DNA of 64,000 bases from Gracilaria vermiculophylla (lineage: Eukaryota; Rhodophyta; Florideophyceae; Gracilariales; Gracilariaceae). Positions 61,575-64,000 of this stretch are shown piece by piece. A program made the translations under genes and the position numbers. The stretch lies in contig JAHNZQ020000049.1 in NCBI GenBank assembly GCA_019155205.2, positions 1,522,168-1,586,167 on the forward strand, written 5' to 3'. Numbering within the stretch: position 1 is the stretch's first letter; each line of letters begins with the position of its first letter. The notes below the pieces were generated by a model. The model searched no databases. It worked only from the letters and a program-made list of their open reading frames with translations, and had not been told where the DNA came from.

Positions 61575-62309
61575 TTATGAGCTGAGCGGGCGGTGCATGT
61601 GGTGCACGGCCTTCTGGTGCTGGCGCATGTTGTAGCGCTCGCGGAATCGGGCGCCGCAGAAGCACTGGCACGGCTTCTCCTTGCGGTGCACGCTGGTGAC
61701 GTGCTTGTGCACGTGCGCCTTCTGCTTGAACGCCTTGTCGCAGCCCGGCTCCGAGCACGCGAACGGGCGTCGCTCGCGGTGCACCATCGCCACGTGCCGC
61801 TGCAGCCCGTCGTGGAACGAGAAGGCCGACGCGCACTCGCTGCACTTGAACGGGCGCGCCTTCTCGTGCAGCGCGCGGATGTGCTTGTTTCTGCGCAGTG
61901 TGGCGCGGTTAGTGGCTGCGTCGCTGCGTCGCTGCGTCGCCGCGTGGGCGCGCGGGCGCGTGGGCGCGTCGCTGCGTGGCTGCGCAACTTACAGGTTGCC
62001 CTTCTCGCCAAACGTCTGCAAGCAGTACTCGCACGCAAACGGGCGCTGGCGCAGGTGCACCGTGCGCACGTGTTTGGCGCGGTCCGAGCGCTGCGAGAAC
62101 GAGAAGCCGCACGTCTCGCACGGGAACGGGCGCTTGGCCGACACGGCGGCCGCGTGCGACGGCGCCGGCGCCGGCGGCGGCGGCAGCGGCGGCGGCGCTG
62201 GCGACGACGACCACGACGCGCGCGACGACGCTCCGCCCGGCGGCGCGGCGCGCTGGTCGGCGTGCTCCGCATTGAGCAGAAACTCGATGCGCAGTCGTCG
62301 GTCGCCCAT
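61575..62309 (-). CDS. Five-finger C2H2 zinc finger protein, two exons
   Basis: Exons 62309-61993 and 61890-61575 join to 210 residues. After a disordered Pro and Ala-rich region (residues 15-55) come five C2H2 fingers: FPCETCGFSFSQRSDRAKHV, FACEYCLQTFGEKGNLNKHI, FKCSECASAFSFHDGLQRHV, FACSEPGCDKAFKQKAHVHKHV and CQCFCGARFRERYNMRQHQ. The intron falls inside finger 2, in the leucine codon just before NKH. Splicing restores a perfect finger, so the model is firm. Linkers of the TGEKP type are replaced by LRQRP and EKARP. The array is likely to bind DNA; the role is unknown. The ATG at 62309 begins MGDRRLRIEF. Open sequence further upstream is purely GC-driven. The stop is TAA. Confidence 0.88.
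61891..61992 (-). other. Intron in the C2H2 gene (102 nt), repeat-rich
   Basis: Donor GTAAGT at 61992 and acceptor TGCGCAG at 61891 on the minus strand. Most of the intron is a short tandem repeat of GCGTCGCT and GGGCGCGC type. Confidence 0.9.
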
Positions 62310-63565
62310 GTTGCGTGCGAGCGCGTGCGCGGCGGGCGCGGACGTGCGGCGGTGCGGCGGCGCGGCGGCGCGGCGCTTAAGTAGCGCGCGCGCGCGGCGC
62401 GCGCTTGTGACGGCAGCGGGTGGCGCGGCGCTCGCCGGCGCGGCGCTCGCCGGCGCGGCGGCGCGCGCGGCCAGCGCAGCGCGCGCGCGCGCGGCGGCGC
62501 CCTTCGCGGCGGCGCGCGGCGCAGCGCGGCGCGCGGGGCGCGCACGTGCGGCGCGCGCCGCCACGATTTTTGCCACGCGAAAAGCGCGCGGCGCTGCGGT
62601 GCTCGCGGCGCCTCCTCAATCCGCGGATTGAGGAGGCGGCGCGCGCGCGCACATGCGGCGCGTCTGCTGCGCGCGCGCGGCCAAATGGGCCGGCCGGCGG
62701 CACGCCGCGCCGCGCCGCGCCGCGCGATTGCGTGCGAGCGCCGTATCGATTCGGTGGCGGCGCCGCGCGCAGATTCTGCTCCCCGCGCCAAACTGCGCCG
62801 CTGCTTGGAGTGCTTTTCAGCGCGCGGCGGCGGCAGCGGCGGCAGCGGCTGTGGCGGCGGCGGCGGTGGCGGCGGTGGCGGCGGCGGCGGCGGTGGCGGC
62901 GGCGGCGGCGGTGGCGGCGGCGGCGGCGGTGGCGGCGGCGGCTTGTAAGCGCGCGGCGCGGCGTGGCGCGCGCATTGGTTCGCCTTCGCTTACATGGCGG
63001 TCAGAGCGCGTCATCGCGTCGGCGCACTCGGCGCTGCGCGTCACTCGCACACGGCGCGGCGCGCGCCTGCACTGCGCTGCTCGCGGCCGCCTTCTCGCCG
63101 CGCGCCCCACCACACAGGCGACCGAGCGGCTGCCGATCTGTGGCGCAGATCTGTTTTTTTTTTTGGCTCGCAAATCGGCCGCTGCTGAAGAGAATGCCAC
63201 CTGTGCGCGCTGTGCCCGCGCCAAGCCGCCCCATTTCGCTGCGCGCCGCAAACACGCCCCCCTTCTCTGCGCAGGCCTGCGCCATCGTAGCCTTCGCTAC
63301 TCTGAGTGAACCACTCGCACACACAACGTTGCTACTTGTCTGCTTCCGCTTCCCTTCCCACCACAGCCTGGCCGCCGCGCCGCAGAGCAACACTCCGTGC
63401 TTCTTTCAGCACGCCGCTGCCTGCCAGCTCCTCGACCATGGCGCCCCGCTCGCCGTTGCCTGCGCGCGTATATTGCCTCCCTTTCTCGTTGCCCTCTCTC
63501 CCCGCCGCCGTCAAGCAACGGCCGTGCGTGTGCCCCGCCCTAACCCGTCTCAGCAACCCACAAAA
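62310..63565. other. GC-rich region with low-complexity frames
   Basis: Extremely GC-rich, with long open frames in all phases that reflect base composition. It should contain the promoter of the five-finger gene. A CT-rich leader-like stretch occupies 63,330-63,560. Confidence 0.5.
62826..62944. repeat. (GGC)n repeat
   Basis: About 120 bases of almost pure GGC units with occasional GGT. It would code polyglycine or polyalanine, but no gene is evident. Confidence 0.95.
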
Positions 63566-63886
63566 ATGATATTTGACCAACCCGCAGCGCTCGCCCTGCC
63601 GACCAAAGCTGTTGCCCCCCCCTCGACACTGGTCCCCGCCACACGCAATCTTCCAATCACTTCATGCGCCAATGCACCCATGCCTCTGCGTGCAAATGCA
63701 ACGTGTCTCAGCACATGTCCCTTCGTTGCTCCTCCATCCGTGCCGCTTTCGCTTGCTTCGCATCGTCCCACCTCCATCGCCTTTGACGTCTTATCAAACA
63801 GCTCCCTCATCTTTTTTTTCATTCGAGCTATGTTTCTGTCCACGCCATTACAATCCTCTGTGGCCGTTGATGGAAAAAATAATTAA
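63566..63886 (+). CDS. Doubtful small protein, 106 residues
   Basis: An ATG in AAAAATGAT context follows a CT-rich leader like those of real genes. The protein is rich in Ala, Pro, Leu and Ser, with one hydrophobic stretch (LIFFFIRAMFL), and resembles nothing. It could be a first exon of a longer gene. Confidence 0.25.
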   Translation: MIFDQPAALALPTKAVAPPSTLVPATRNLPITSCANAPMPLRANATCLSTCPFVAPPSVPLSLASHRPTSIAFDVLSNSSLIFFFIRAMFLSTPLQSSVAVDGKNN

Positions 63887-63917
63887 ACACGCTCAACGTA
63901 TCTGCCATTTGTCAAAC

Positions 63918-63918
<1 letters not shown>

Positions 63919-63958
<40 letters not shown>

Positions 63959-63963
63959 CCCCC
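63919..63963. repeat. Poly-C tract
   Basis: Thirty-seven C, one T, then seven C. The complementary strand could form G-quadruplexes. Such tracts often mark sequence breaks. Confidence 0.95.
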
Positions 63964-64000
63964 ACAGTCCGGCCCCTACCACCCCAACCCCACACAATAC

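Noticed and set aside
62420..63565. Long plus-strand frame with polyglycine or polyarginine
   Set aside because: It crosses the (GGC)n tract, is open in several phases and has no protein-like features.
1..64000. CRISPR arrays, bacterial operons, rRNA genes
   Set aside because: None seen. The tandem repeats lack the repeat-spacer pattern, and no rRNA or common snRNA signatures were recognised by eye.

Overview
This is a nuclear window from a photosynthetic eukaryote. The best fit is a unicellular red alga (Rhodophyta) or a close relative. It has a three-helix Lhc-type antenna protein of the plastid, several proteins with transit-peptide-like N-termini (cyanobacterial-type TrmB, GET3-like ATPase, DapF, Obg), and typical eukaryotic machinery (Mediator MED6 and MED7, eIF5, TRM13, VPS36, a Cdc7/MAP3K-epsilon kinase). 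Genes are compact and mostly intronless. I could resolve only three introns, all GT-AG and 85-103 nt long, in two genes. Gene-bearing blocks are GC-rich with CT-rich leaders. A block at about 30-43 kb and another at 54-56 kb are AT-rich. Assignment to red algae is inference; no marker sequence proves it.

Layout. 0-30 kb is a gene-dense host region: TrmB, ASPIC/UnbV beta-propeller protein, Lhc, phosphoribosyltransferase, nucleotide-sugar transporter, GET3, eIF5, TRM13, PPR protein, a hypothetical protein, Nudix protein, MED6, a low-complexity protein, and a MAP3K-epsilon-like kinase. 30-43 kb is a transposon nest around a 100-N assembly gap. It holds a Tc1/mariner element with inverted/direct terminal repeats, a second element-sized relic of the same architecture, a PIF/Harbinger element with both of its proteins, and LINE fragments. 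43-64 kb is host sequence again: an LRR/F-box-like protein, tRNA-Ile, a C2H2 protein, MED7, a RuvX/YqgF-like protein, DapF, Obg, VPS36, a 66-residue membrane protein, tRNA-Thr, a five-finger C2H2 gene with one intron, then a GC-rich, repeat-rich end.

How genes relate. Divergent pairs share short promoters (transporter/GET3, TRM13/PPR, Nudix/MED6). Convergent pairs are very tight (eIF5/TRM13, DapF/Obg, and VPS36/66-residue protein, whose stop codons overlap in one CTAG). There are no operons.

The most interesting signal is in the transposons. The Harbinger transposase, its Myb/SANT partner and the Tc1 transposase are each broken by in-frame TAA and TAG codons, ten in total. Several fall where the family has glutamine. 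I see no internal TGA, and all three frames end in TGA. Host genes use all three stops normally. Either these elements come from a source that reads UAR as Gln, or they show a selective C-to-T decay. The Tc1 copy has also lost its catalytic glutamate, which supports decay for that copy.
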